This document shows positions 46,844 to 56,359 of a stretch of DNA of 64,000 bases, in pieces (within the stretch, counting starts at the first letter, position 1; each line of letters begins with the position of its first letter). The notes beneath the pieces are model-generated. The model had not been told where the DNA came from. It saw nothing but the letters and a program-made list of their open reading frames with translations, and made no database searches. The stretch is from an uncultured Clostridium sp. (GTDB taxonomy: Bacteria > Bacillota > Clostridia > TANB77 > CAG-508). Both the position numbers and the translations under genes were made by a program. The stretch lies in contig CANTGH010000001.1 in the NCBI GenBank assembly GCA_947653235.1, positions 124,001 to 188,000 of the forward strand, given 5' to 3'.

Positions 46844-48013
46844 TTATTTTTCTAGCCACACCTCATAAATATCAGCTTCTATACCGTATGCTCCTTGCCA
46901 ATACTGTGTTTGCAAATATATTCCTGGACTATACATCCCTCTATATTCTGATATATTCCATTTCCTCATTTCATTTATGGCTGGTTCTAAATAAGATATT
47001 GTAGGAGGAGTATCTACATCAGGATTAGGTATATTATTGGTAAGCAATATATCATCATCTGAATCTAACACCATTTCACAAACCATTCCACTCGCATAAT
47101 CGTCCATACTTGCCGAAGCAATGACGCACATATATTTATATTCGCTTAAATCAATTCTTTGGGCTATTCCTACCGCACAACCAGATTGATTTTTTCCATT
47201 TTCTCCAACTGCTTCCAAATGTACGCAATTATCCAATTTTTCTATAGTAAATAAATTGGATACTGGAGTATTGGGATCATCTGTTTTACTAATCTTTTCC
47301 CATCCGCCTGTTAATTGTGTATATTCTTCTTTACTTTTATACAAATATGTTCTCGGTTCTGTTTTGACCGTTATTTGTTTGGATTCTTTTGGTTCTTGCG
47401 CTTCTATCTCGGCTATGACTTTTATGGTATGTTCCGTTTCTGGGTCTAAATTTTCTATGGTATATGTTTTGGCTTCTGTTTCATAAGTTATCCCATCGAT
47501 TATATATTGATATTGCTTGGCATTTATATCTTCGTTTATCTGAATGGTTATATAAGTGGTTCCTAGTTTTGTGTCAATTGCCATAAAATCTTTGTTTTCT
47601 TCTTCTCCTTCTTCGCTTGACGTCATCGTGATTTTTCCTGTTGTTTCATCAAATGTTCCTGTGGTCACTTTTCCTTGGCTATCGGTGTAAGTTACCTTCG
47701 TTCCTTCTAATTTTAAAGTTCCATTATTGGTAGTAACACTTTCTTCTAACTTCTTTTTAGCATACTCTATCCAAGAATCTGTCGTTGTCTTTTGGACATA
47801 AAATTCCTCATAGTATTTTGTTTTCAAGTCTGCCATGGCTAGTTCTACTTCTTCTGCAATTTGGGCTTGTTTGTTTTTGTCAACTGCATTTGTCGCACGT
47901 TTTAAAATACCATTTTCACCTGCTATTAGGCTTAAACTAATACCTGCTAATATTAAAAGTACGATAATAGTCACAATCAGTGCAATTAATGTTATTCCAA
48001 CTTGTTTTCTCAT
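46844..48013 (-). CDS. Pseudopilin-like surface protein 3 with Fn3-like domain
   Basis: 389 residues. Same N-terminal module ('GITLIALIVTIIVLLILAGI', 'LIAGENGILKRATNA'), then a spacer ('LEGTKVTYTDSQGKVTTGTF'), an Fn3-like domain around residues 145-220 ('YTIENLDPETEHTIKVIAEI') and a unique C-terminal domain with two Cys. It starts 31 bases ahead of pilin-like gene 2, and the pair forms one operon from the promoter at 48066-48038. Confidence 0.8.
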   Translation of the reverse strand: MRKQVGITLIALIVTIIVLLILAGISLSLIAGENGILKRATNAVDKNKQAQIAEEVELAMADLKTKYYEEFYVQKTTTDSWIEYAKKKLEESVTTNNGTLKLEGTKVTYTDSQGKVTTGTFDETTGKITMTSSEEGEEENKDFMAIDTKLGTTYITIQINEDINAKQYQYIIDGITYETEAKTYTIENLDPETEHTIKVIAEIEAQEPKESKQITVKTEPRTYLYKSKEEYTQLTGGWEKISKTDDPNTPVSNLFTIEKLDNCVHLEAVGENGKNQSGCAVGIAQRIDLSEYKYMCVIASASMDDYASGMVCEMVLDSDDDILLTNNIPNPDVDTPPTISYLEPAINEMRKWNISEYRGMYSPGIYLQTQYWQGAYGIEADIYEVWLEK

Positions 48014-48037
48014 TTGTAATCCTCCCTATTTTATTTT

Positions 48038-48066
48038 ATTATATAGAACATGTCGTTTAATGTCAA
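48038..48066 (-). promoter_or_regulatory. Promoter of the pilin-like 3-2 operon
   Basis: TTGACA (48066-48061), 17-base spacer, TATAAT (48043-48038). Confidence 0.8.
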
Positions 48067-48126
48067 TATGCTTCTGCTTCTTTTTATGACATAATAATCT
48101 TAGGTTAACCATAAGGAGACTAATTT

Positions 48127-48333
48127 ATGATAAAAGAGAAACGAATCTTAAAAAAATATACTCAGCAAGAAATGGCAGAATTGCTTGGTATCAGTTTAAG
48201 ACAATATGTTAGAATTGACAAAGAAGAAGATTTACCAAGAAGAGATATTCTAAAAAAACTAATTGTAGAACTTGATTTAAGTGACTACGAACTGGGTCAA
48301 TACATTCGAGAAATTGCAAATAAAATAGCTTAA
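48127..48333 (+). CDS. Small XRE-type HTH protein
   Basis: 68 residues: 'RILKKYTQQEMAELLGISLRQYVRIDKEED' is a helix-turn-helix of the Cro/C1 type, followed by 'LKKLIVELDLSDYELGQYI'. It diverges from the pilin-like operon (promoters back to back) and may regulate it, but that is inference. Start ATG 48127 with AAGGAG. Confidence 0.75.
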   Translation: MIKEKRILKKYTQQEMAELLGISLRQYVRIDKEEDLPRRDILKKLIVELDLSDYELGQYIREIANKIA

Positions 48334-48370
48334 AAAAGACAATTTGTGTTCTTTTACAAATCGTCTTTTT
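48332..48370. terminator. Bidirectional terminator between the HTH gene and mutS
   Basis: AAAGAC-ATTTGT pairs with ACAAAT-GTCTTT; T-runs both ways. With the CGG shift the mutS stop (48375) lies just outside it; without the shift mutS would run through it. Confidence 0.8.
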
Positions 48371-48374
48371 TTAT

Positions 48375-50979
48375 TTATCCTGCAAGTTTTCCGCTTCAAT
48401 TTTACCAATACATTTAATGCCTCAATTGGAGTTAATTCATTCAAATTAATTTTGTCAAGCTCATGTGCAAGATCAGCAAATTGTAAATTACATAAATCTA
48501 GTTGCCCTTCCACTTGTTTTTTAGCTTCCTTGCTTTCTTTTACCTTCACATCCCCTTTTTCTAGAGAATTCAAAATTCGGTTTGCTCTTTTTACCACGTC
48601 ATTCGGAACACCTGCAAGCTTCGCAACATGAATACCATAACTCTCATCTGTTCCACCCTCAATAATTTTCCTTAAGAAAATAATGTCTTCTCCTTTTTCT
48701 TTTACCGCTATCGAGTAATTTTTGATCCCTGGAATTTTTTCTTCCAATTGTACTAACTCATGATAATGAGTCGCAAATAAGGTTTTACAACCAATCCTTT
48801 CCGCTATGTATTCTGCCACAGACCACGCAATGGAAAGTCCATCATAGGTTGAAGTTCCACGTCCAATTTCATCCAAAACAACCAAACTGTTTGGAGTCGC
48901 ATCTTTTAAGATATTAGCCACTTCTGCCATTTCCACCATAAATGTACTTTGTCCCATGCTCAAATCATCGGAGGCACCAACTCTGGTAAAAATCTTATCT
49001 ACAATTCCTAAATGTGCTTTTTCAGCAGGAACAAAACTTCCGATTTGTGCCATCAAACAAATTAATGCCACTTGACGCATATAGGTCGATTTTCCTGCCA
49101 TATTGGGACCTGTGATTAAGGCAATTTTGGTATTTTGGGCATCTAGACTTGTGTCATTTTGAACAAATCCGCCATTGTCTAGCATTTTTTCAACAACGGG
49201 ATGACGCCCTGCCTCAATTTCAATCACACCACTTTCGTCTACTTCTGGGCAAACATAATGGTTGTCTTCTGCAACTATCGCTAAACTCGTTAAAACATCC
49301 ACATTGGCAACAACACTAGCTGTTTTTTGCAATCTTTCAATATTGGATGCAATATTATTTCTAATTTTTACAAATTCTTCATATTCATATTGCACTCCCT
49401 TTTCTTGGGCACCTAATATTTTGTTTTCCATATTTTTTAGTTCTTCTGTAATAAATCTTTCAGCATTTGTCAAGGTTTGTTTGCGAATATATTCCGCAGG
49501 AACTTGGTTTAAAAAAGATTTAGTAATCTCAATATAATAGCCAAAAACTTTGGTATAACCAATTTTTAAGTTCTTAATACCACTTTTTTCTCTTTCTTTT
49601 GCTTCTAAGGCAAGAATCCACTGTTTTCCTTCTGTAGACGCCTTTTTATATTCATCAATTTGTGCACTATAACCCATTTTGATAATACCACCTTCTTTGA
49701 TACTAATTGGTGGTTCTTCTACAATAGCTTGCTCAATCAAGTCCGCAATATCTGTTAATTCATCCAAATTCTCACACAGTTTTTGCAAAAGTTTTGTGCT
49801 CGTCATGGATAAAGTTTTTTTCAAATCTGGAATTTTGCGTAAAGAATTCTTTAGAGAAATCAAATCTCTTCCGTTTGCATTACCATACGAAATTTTTCCT
49901 GCTAAACGTTCAATATCGAAAACTTTGTTCAAAGTTTCGACAATATCGCCTCTTACCATTATGTTATCTTTTAGTTCCTGAACAGCTGTATTTCTCTGTT
50001 GAATTTCAGTAATATCTAACAATGGATCATGAATCCAGCGTCTTAAAAGTCTTCCTCCCATAGAGGTTGAGGTTTTGTCTAGAACCCACATTAAAGTTCC
50101 CATTTTGGATTTGTCACGCATTCTTTCAGTAAGTTCTAAATTTCGTCTGGCACTAATATCCAAAGCCATGTATTTTTGAACTTCATACAATTTTAATTGA
50201 TTAATGTGTTCTAATTTAACTTTCTGGGTTTCTTCAAAATAGTTTAGCAAGCCATTGACAGCACAAACTGCTAAGGTTTCTGTATCCATTTTTTTCTCTT
50301 TTTCAAAACTATCAACAACTTTATATTGTCCTTCTATTTTTTGTACATTTTCTTCGAACAAATCGTCATTTCTTATGGTGACAAATGTATGTGAACGGTC
50401 TGTTAATATAGCAATCTCTTTTTCACAAGCTGCCATTGCTGGATTAATAACAAGTTCTGAAGGCGTAAATCTAGCATATTCGTCAAGCAATTTTTCGAAA
50501 TTGTTGTCTGGAAGTTTGATTTGTGTAGCATAAAAATCGCCTGTACTAATGTCACAAATCGAAATTCCATAGTGAATTCCTTTTTTGGCAATGGACATGA
50601 TATAATTATTTTTCTTTTCTTCTAACATATTGTTTTCAATGACAGTTCCAGGTGTAACAACACGAACAACGTCTCTTTTGACAATGCCTTTCGTGGTTTT
50701 CGGATCTTCTAATTGCTCACAAATCGCTACTTTATAGCCTTTGGCAATCAAACGTGACAAATAGGTATCGACTGCATGATATGGTACTCCACACATTGGT
50801 GCTTTTTCTTCGGCACCACAGGCACGTCCTGTGAGCGTGATTTCTAGTTCACGAGAAGCTAAAATGGCATCTTCGTAAAACATTTCGTAGAAATCACCTA
50901 GACGGTAAAATAGAATACTATCTGGATATTCTGCTTTTTTTTGTAAATAACTTTGCATCATTGGGGAAATTTCTGACAT
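48375..50979 (-). CDS. mutS: DNA mismatch repair protein MutS, ends through a CGG +1 shift
   Basis: 867 residues with a shift at CGG 48393-48391 (Gly 863), ending '...LVKLK-GKLAG', as MutS proteins usually do. Mismatch-binding N-terminus 'MQSYLQKKAEYPDSILFYRLGDFYEMF', ATPase Walker A 'ITGPNMAGKSTYMRQVALI', Walker B 'SLVVLDEIGRGTSTYDGLSIAW' and the His of 'TLFATHYHELVQL'. Without the shift it would gain 33 unrelated residues through a terminator and into the opposite HTH gene. Confidence 0.93.
48391..48393 (-). other. CGG +1 shift site in mutS
   Basis: AAG CGG A. Skipping the C reads GGA then AAA CTT GCA GGA TAA, a normal MutS end. Confidence 0.75.
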
Positions 50980-51010
50980 TTGTGATTCTCCTTTTTTGGG
51001 GTTGTTTTTT

Positions 51011-51040
51011 GTGGGCAGGGTGATGGAATCCTGCCCCTAC
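51011..51040 (-). repeat. REP-like GTAG hairpin element 5 (miaB-mutS gap)
   Basis: On the minus strand: GTAG, GGGCAGG, loop, CCTGCCC, AC. It overlaps the last codons of miaB. Confidence 0.65.
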
Positions 51041-52431
51041 GGGGTTTGGATTTGGCCTTGGAAATACCATTTGTGGTTTTGGGTGATTTGGATTTTTGCG
51101 ATGTCTCCGATTTGGTATCCTTTTTGGGGTTTGAATATGACGATTTTATTGGTGTTGGTTCGACCAGTCAGCAGGTTGGGATCGTTTTTGCTGGTTCCCT
51201 CAATTAGGATGGATTGCATGGTGCCAATGTATTTTTCGTTGTTTTGCTCGACTTGAGTTTCATATAATTCTTTCAACTTATTAAATCGTTGATGTTTGAT
51301 TTCTTCTGGGATTTGATCGTCTCTTTGAGCAGCTATGGTTCCTTGTCTTGGAGAATAGATAAACATGAAAATCTGCTCGAAATTCACTTTCTGTACAACC
51401 TCCAAAGTATCGGCAAATTCTTCTTCTGTCTCTCCTGGAAATCCAACGATGATGTCTGTGGATAAAACAAGGTTTGGTATTTTTTGCTTCATCTTTTCTA
51501 CTAAGGTCAGATATTGCTCTTTGGTATAATTTCGGTTCATTTCTTTTAATACTTTGTCGTTTCCTGCTTGCAACGGCAAATGAAGAATTCTCGAAATTTT
51601 AGGAATTTGCGCAATGGCTTCTATCACATCTTCTGTGAAATCTTTGGGATGTGGAGATATAAAACTGATTTTTTCAATTCCTTCGATTTTAGCTATTTCG
51701 TACAATAATTTGGAAAATGAATTAATCGGACTTGTGACAATCCCTTTTTCACGTTCGGTTCGCATATAGGAATTCACATTTTGCCCTAATAATGTGATTT
51801 CTTTATAGCCTTTTTGGGCTAAATCACGCACTTCTTCCAGGATTTTATTGGGCTGTCTGCTTCTTTCTCTCCCACGCACATATGGAACTATACAATAGGT
51901 GCAAAAATTGTTGCAACCATACATAATGGTGACATTGGCACTGAAATTACTGTTTCTTTTTATTGGCAAATCTTCGTAAATTTTGCCATCGATATCAAGA
52001 ATATCTCTAACTTTTTCGTTTTTTTGCAAGGTTTTATAGATGTTTTCTGGCAAATTTTGTAGGGTGTGTGTGCCGAAAATAATATCTACATAAGGATAAC
52101 TCTTTTTGATTTTCTCGACCATTTGCTTTTCTTGCATCATGCAACCACCAATGGCAATGATAAAATCTTTGGATTGTCTACGGTTTTTGAGTTCGCCAAT
52201 TTTGCCAAACAGCTTTTCTTCTGCATTTTCACGTACACAACATGTATTGAAAAGGATGATGTCAGCAGTTTGAGGTTCTTGAGCCTTTTGGTAACCAAGC
52301 TCTTCTAGGATTCCTGCAATTTTTTCGGAATCGTTTTCGTTTAGTTGGCAACCAAAGGTGGTGATTTGGTATGTTAGCTGTTTATTTTTGTTTTTTTCTT
52401 TTATTTTTTCTACAAATTCGTTTCTTTGCAC
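51037..52431 (-). CDS. miaB: tRNA-2-methylthio-N6-dimethylallyladenosine synthase MiaB
   Basis: 464 residues from GTG 52431 with AGGAGG exactly seven bases upstream; the longer frame to 52479 would contain the promoter. N-terminal MTTase domain with Cys in 'QITTFGCQLNENDSEK', 'LFNTCCVRENAEEK' and 'IAIGGCMMQ'; radical-SAM cluster 'YGCNNFCTYCIVPYVRGRERSR'; C-terminal TRAM domain. It adds the methylthio group to i6A37 of tRNAs, which affects reading-frame maintenance, of interest given the CGG shifts. Confidence 0.95.
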   Translation of the reverse strand: MQRNEFVEKIKEKNKNKQLTYQITTFGCQLNENDSEKIAGILEELGYQKAQEPQTADIILFNTCCVRENAEEKLFGKIGELKNRRQSKDFIIAIGGCMMQEKQMVEKIKKSYPYVDIIFGTHTLQNLPENIYKTLQKNEKVRDILDIDGKIYEDLPIKRNSNFSANVTIMYGCNNFCTYCIVPYVRGRERSRQPNKILEEVRDLAQKGYKEITLLGQNVNSYMRTEREKGIVTSPINSFSKLLYEIAKIEGIEKISFISPHPKDFTEDVIEAIAQIPKISRILHLPLQAGNDKVLKEMNRNYTKEQYLTLVEKMKQKIPNLVLSTDIIVGFPGETEEEFADTLEVVQKVNFEQIFMFIYSPRQGTIAAQRDDQIPEEIKHQRFNKLKELYETQVEQNNEKYIGTMQSILIEGTSKNDPNLLTGRTNTNKIVIFKPQKGYQIGDIAKIQITQNHKWYFQGQIQTP

Positions 52432-52457
52432 TTTTTTGCCTCCTGTATTTGAAGTAT

Positions 52458-52486
52458 ATTGTATAACATTTTTTGACATTTATCAA
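52458..52486 (-). promoter_or_regulatory. Promoter of miaB-mutS
   Basis: TTGATA (52486-52481), 17-base spacer, TACAAT (52463-52458). Confidence 0.65.
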
Positions 52487-52516
52487 GTTTTTTTATGCAA
52501 TCTATTGATTAAGTTA

Positions 52517-52545
52517 TTGAACTTTTTGGAATTTTATGTTATACT
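52517..52545 (+). promoter_or_regulatory. Promoter of the DnaJ-like gene
   Basis: TTGAAC (52517-52522), 17-base spacer, TATACT (52540-52545). Confidence 0.65.
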
Positions 52546-52562
52546 ATAAGTAGGAGAAGATT

Positions 52563-53225
52563 ATGAATTATTATGAAATATTAAAATTATCACCAAATGC
52601 TTCGAAACAACAAATCAAAAGTTCCTATAAAAAATTAGTCAAAAAATATCATCCTGATTTATATGTTGGTGATAAAGAGTTTGCAGAACAAAAAATAAAA
52701 GAAATTAATGAAGCTTACGATACCTTATCCAATCCAGAAAAAAAGTTACTGTACGATGAGACTTTAAATTCGATTTTTGTAAATGAAATAATTTCATCTT
52801 CTATACATCAAAATACGGTTTCGGATTTAGAATCAGAAATCCCTAAGACTTCTTTTGAAACTGAAGTCAAGTGGTCTTTTTCAAAATTTATTACGGAAAA
52901 ATTAAATGGCTTGGATAAAAAACGACAACTACAAATTTTCGGAATTGTTTTTTTATTAATATTGATGTTATTTTTGATAAACTTAATCGAAGTCCAATAT
53001 TACCTTAACAATACACTACAAAATCCAGATTTTACAGCCAATACGAACACAACATTTCCAGAAAATTTTACAGAAAACAATTTTATAGAAAACGAATTTG
53101 ATACACAAGATTTACCAGTTCAAGATGATTTCAAAATGCTGGATAGCTTATTTTATGATTTATTTCCCCCTTCCAATACAGATTTATTTTCAGAAATGAC
53201 AAATGAAACAGAATTTACATTTTAA
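52563..53225 (+). CDS. J-domain membrane protein
   Basis: 220 residues. N-terminal J domain with HPD in '[19 protein letters not shown]' and '[19 protein letters not shown]', a linker, one membrane segment (~125-143, '[19 protein letters not shown]'), and an Asn/Thr/Phe/Glu-rich outer tail. It lacks the zinc and C-terminal domains of DnaJ, so it is a specialised co-chaperone recruiting DnaK to the membrane. Monocistronic. Confidence 0.82.
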   Translation: MNYYEILKLSPNASKQQIKSSYKKLVKKYHPDLYVGDKEFAEQKIKEINEAYDTLSNPEKKLLYDETLNSIFVNEIISSSIHQNTVSDLESEIPKTSFETEVKWSFSKFITEKLNGLDKKRQLQIFGIVFLLILMLFLINLIEVQYYLNNTLQNPDFTANTNTTFPENFTENNFIENEFDTQDLPVQDDFKMLDSLFYDLFPPSNTDLFSEMTNETEFTF

Positions 53226-53254
53226 AAGGACACGACTATTTTTCGTGTCCTTTT
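53224..53254. terminator. Bidirectional terminator between the J-domain gene and pyk
   Basis: AAAAGGACACGA and TCGTGTCCTTTT, perfect 12-bp stem. Confidence 0.9.
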
Positions 53255-53265
53255 CTTAGTTTTGA

Positions 53266-54702
53266 TTAAATTTTTACATAACCACCAATTTGTTTGCTAG
53301 ATGATACACCATCCATGAAATCTTTTCCACCAGCTACAATAATGGTATCCCCTGCTTCTAAAATTTGTTTTTCTTTTAGCTTCTGAATACCTTTTTCAAT
53401 CGCTTTGCTCTTGTCATTATTTTCATCCACTAAAACTGGGAAAACATTCCAAGCAATGCCTAATTGATTAAAGGTTCTTCTATTATCTGTAACTGCTAAA
53501 ATTGGGCATCCTGCTCCCATTCCTGCTAGTCTTCTTGCGGTATCACCTGAATTGGTGTAACAAACAATCGCACTTGCTTTCATGTTTTTAGCAACAATGC
53601 AAGTTGAATAAGCAATATTATCCTCTAAACTTTCTAAATTAAGATTGGTATTTTCTTCGAATTTTTTCCAGTAATCTAAGGTTTCTTCTACTCTTCTTGC
53701 AATTTTATCCATCGTTGCTACACACTCAACTGGGTATTCACCCATTGCACATTCTCCAGAAAGCATAACAGCACTTGTTCTGTCATAAACAGCATTGGCT
53801 ACGTCACTTGCTTCCGCTCTGGTTGGTAATGGTTGATGTGTCATACTTTCTAACATTTGAGTCGCTGTAATGGCTGGTTTGTTGGCTCTGTTGCACAATT
53901 TGATAAATTTCTTTTGCATAATTGGCGGTTCAGTAAAGTCAGTTTCTGTTGCCATATCACCACGAGCAATCATCTGAACATCAGCTTTTTCAACGATTTC
54001 TTCCATGTTGCTTAAACCTTCTACATTCTCTACTTTGGTAACAATTTTAACATCAGTTCCACCATTTTCATCTAATACTTTTCGAACTTGATTAATATCG
54101 TCTACATTTCTCGTAAAAGATACTGCAACAAAATCATAATCATGTTTGCAAGCTGTGATCAAATCATCAATATCTTTTTGTTTTAAGGCTGGAAGACGTA
54201 TAGCAGTTCCTGGTAAATTCATAGTTTTTCTACTTCCTAAACCATTTCCATGAACAACTGTACATTCTATATCGGTTCCATTGATTTTATCAACTACCAA
54301 TTCGATGGCACCATCATCAATCAACACTTTGGCTCCAACTTTTAAATCTTTATATAATTCTTTGTAAGATACTGCTACTTTATCTTTATCCCCTACAATA
54401 TCCTCTCCACACACAAGTGTGAATTTTTGACCATCTTCTAATTTTATTTTTTCGTTTTTACCAGTTACAAGCATTCCTGTCCTGATTTCTGGACCTTGCA
54501 TATCCAAAATCATTGGAATTGGTAAATCTAACTCTTTTCTTAAACGGATAATTTCTTCCGTTTTTTCTTTTTGCTCATCATAACTTCCATGAGAATAGTT
54601 AATTCGACAAACACTTAATCCAGCATCAAATAATTCTTCTAATTTTTTTTCACTAGCTGGTCCTATGGTACCTACTATTTTTGTTTTTCTTAAAACTTTC
54701 AT
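53266..54702 (-). CDS. pyk: Pyruvate kinase
   Basis: 478 residues, without the extra C-terminal PEP-utiliser domain seen in Bacillus. 'RKTKIVGTIGPASEKKLEEL', 'MILDMQGPEIRTGML', 'IVTKVENVEGLSNMEEIVE', 'MIARGDMATE' and 'KPAITATQMLESMTHQPLPTRAEASDVANAVYDRTSAVMLSGECAMG' are the signature stretches. Last step of glycolysis. Own promoter TTGAAT-N18-TATACT (54766-54737). A strongly expressed gene with no CGG. Confidence 0.97.
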   Translation of the reverse strand: MKVLRKTKIVGTIGPASEKKLEELFDAGLSVCRINYSHGSYDEQKEKTEEIIRLRKELDLPIPMILDMQGPEIRTGMLVTGKNEKIKLEDGQKFTLVCGEDIVGDKDKVAVSYKELYKDLKVGAKVLIDDGAIELVVDKINGTDIECTVVHGNGLGSRKTMNLPGTAIRLPALKQKDIDDLITACKHDYDFVAVSFTRNVDDINQVRKVLDENGGTDVKIVTKVENVEGLSNMEEIVEKADVQMIARGDMATETDFTEPPIMQKKFIKLCNRANKPAITATQMLESMTHQPLPTRAEASDVANAVYDRTSAVMLSGECAMGEYPVECVATMDKIARRVEETLDYWKKFEENTNLNLESLEDNIAYSTCIVAKNMKASAIVCYTNSGDTARRLAGMGAGCPILAVTDNRRTFNQLGIAWNVFPVLVDENNDKSKAIEKGIQKLKEKQILEAGDTIIVAGGKDFMDGVSSSKQIGGYVKI

Positions 54703-54819
54703 TTTCTATTCTTCCCTTCTTTTTTATTCGTTAAAGAGTATATCATAAATAGAATAAAATATTCAAGTGTTTTTTGAAATTTATTTACAATTTATGACAT
54801 TTTTTACTTTTTTTAAATG

Positions 54820-55356
54820 TTAGAATATGGAATCGACATTTCTTAGGAAAATAACACCTTCTACAATATCCATAACCGAATAAATTAAAATCGCAATACC
54901 AATTGCCATTCCAATGGAACTTCCTTTAAAAATAACATAAATTCCACAAATCAAAATTAAAACAGCAATGACAAGTGCCCCTTTCCATTCATTAATATTT
55001 AATGATTTGAGTTTGGTAACCAATCCTAAACGCATTAATCCACTATACAAAATCCAAATTCCAATAATAATTCTAAAAATAGTTGCAATTGTCTCACGAT
55101 AAGCAATCGTAACAATTCCAATGATAATCGCCAAAATTCCAAAAATCATTTCATAATTGTAAAAATCATAGGTTCCTTTTGCTACAAAATAACTAATCAG
55201 TTTGACGATACCAAATCCAATAAAACTAACCCCCAAAATATATGCAACCACATGCATAATCGCAGCTGGATTACCAATAATCGCAATTCCAATAATGGCA
55301 GTGATAACCGATGTGATTATTGACGTCCAACCTGTTTTTTTCAAAAATTCTTCCAT
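54820..55356 (-). CDS. DUF308/HdeD-family membrane protein
   Basis: 178 residues with six membrane segments arranged as three similar hairpins ('SIITSVITAIIGIAIIGNPA', 'VVAYILGVSFIGFGIVKLIS', 'EMIFGILAIIIGIVTIAY', 'IFRIIIGIWILYSGLMRLG', 'GALVIAVLILICGIYVIF', 'GMAIGIAILIYSVMDIVEG'). Role in Gram-positives unknown. Promoter TTGAAA (55443-55438)-N17-TATAAT (55420-55415), overlapping the dprA stop. Confidence 0.8.
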   Translation of the reverse strand: MEEFLKKTGWTSIITSVITAIIGIAIIGNPAAIMHVVAYILGVSFIGFGIVKLISYFVAKGTYDFYNYEMIFGILAIIIGIVTIAYRETIATIFRIIIGIWILYSGLMRLGLVTKLKSLNINEWKGALVIAVLILICGIYVIFKGSSIGMAIGIAILIYSVMDIVEGVIFLRNVDSIF

Positions 55357-55414
55357 TTAAAATACCTCCTCTATTTCAAAAATTAATTGTTTTTGCTAAT
55401 TTACATTTTTTATT

Positions 55415-55443
55415 ATTATACAGCAGAAAAAAATTTTTTTCAA
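55415..55443 (-). promoter_or_regulatory. Promoter of the DUF308 gene
   Basis: TTGAAA (55443-55438), 17-base spacer, TATAAT (55420-55415). The -35 overlaps the shifted stop codon of dprA. Confidence 0.65.
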
Positions 55444-56307
55444 CATTTTTCCCATAAAATATCTTCAATATTGGAAAATAAATAGGCTCCCTCTTTAATT
55501 AAATTATTGGTTCCAACCGAATTTTTCGAAAATAGACTTCCGTGGTACCGCAAAAACGTCCTTTCCTTGTTCTAACGCCCAATTTACTGTAATTAAACTT
55601 CCACTTTTTTTCTTGGCCTCCACAACAACGATTTTATCCGAAAGACCACTAATAATTCGATTTCTAGCTGGAAAATGTTGTTTTTCTGGTTTGCTTGCTA
55701 AACCATACTCTGAAACAATTGTACCACCTTGTTCCAAAATTCTCTCAAATACTTTATAATTTTGATAGGGATATATTTTTTCATCAGCAAGACTTCCTCC
55801 TAAAACCGCAATGGTTTTGCCTATTTTAGAATCTAAGGCACCTAAATGAGCATACTTATCAATCCCAACAGCCAGACCACTAATAATATGAATATTTCGA
55901 TTAGCCAGTTCTCTTCCTAAAACTCTTGCAATGGTTTGTCCCTCATGACTTGCCATACGACAACCAACAACACCTACCGCATCTTCATCTAAAATTGTTT
56001 CATCCCCCCTTACATATAAAAAAGCTGGTGCGTCTTGTATAGGATGCAATTTTTGCGGATAAGTCTCATCTTTTATCGAAATTAATTTTATTTGTTTTTT
56101 TAGCAAATAATCTAATTTTCTCTTTTCTTCTTCTAAATTCTTACTTTTTACAATTTTATCAAACTCCTCTTCTTGTATTTCATTTTCTACAAAATCGCTT
56201 CTATCTAATTCCCAAATTTCTTTTGTATTGTATTTTTTTAATAAATCCAATTTGGTTTTATTTTTCAAATCCAAATCAGAAAACCAAATATCATATAAAT
56301 TTATCAT
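55440..56307 (-). CDS. dprA: DNA processing protein DprA, ends through a CGG +1 shift
   Basis: 288 residues from ATG 56307 (GAAGGAGG upstream) with a shift at CGG 55542-55540 (Gly 256). Rossmann-like core: 'VGVVGCRMASHEGQTIARVL', 'IISGLAVGIDKYAHLGAL', 'IAVLGGSLADEKIYPYQN', 'HFPARNRIISGLSDKIVVVEA'. After the shift: 'FAVPGSLFSKNSVGTNNLI' then 'KEGAYLFSNIEDILWEKC', the canonical DprA tail. Without the shift it would end 15 residues later as 'PRKSIFEKFGWNQ', losing the conserved GTN-LI segment. DprA loads RecA on incoming single-stranded DNA. Confidence 0.93.
55540..55542 (-). other. CGG +1 shift site in dprA
   Basis: CCA CGG A. Skipping the C reads GGA, giving the family motif 'VPGS'. Confidence 0.85.
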
Positions 56308-56359
56308 TTTTTCCTCCTTCATTAAAAAGAGATATTTTTAAAAAATATCCCCCTCTATC

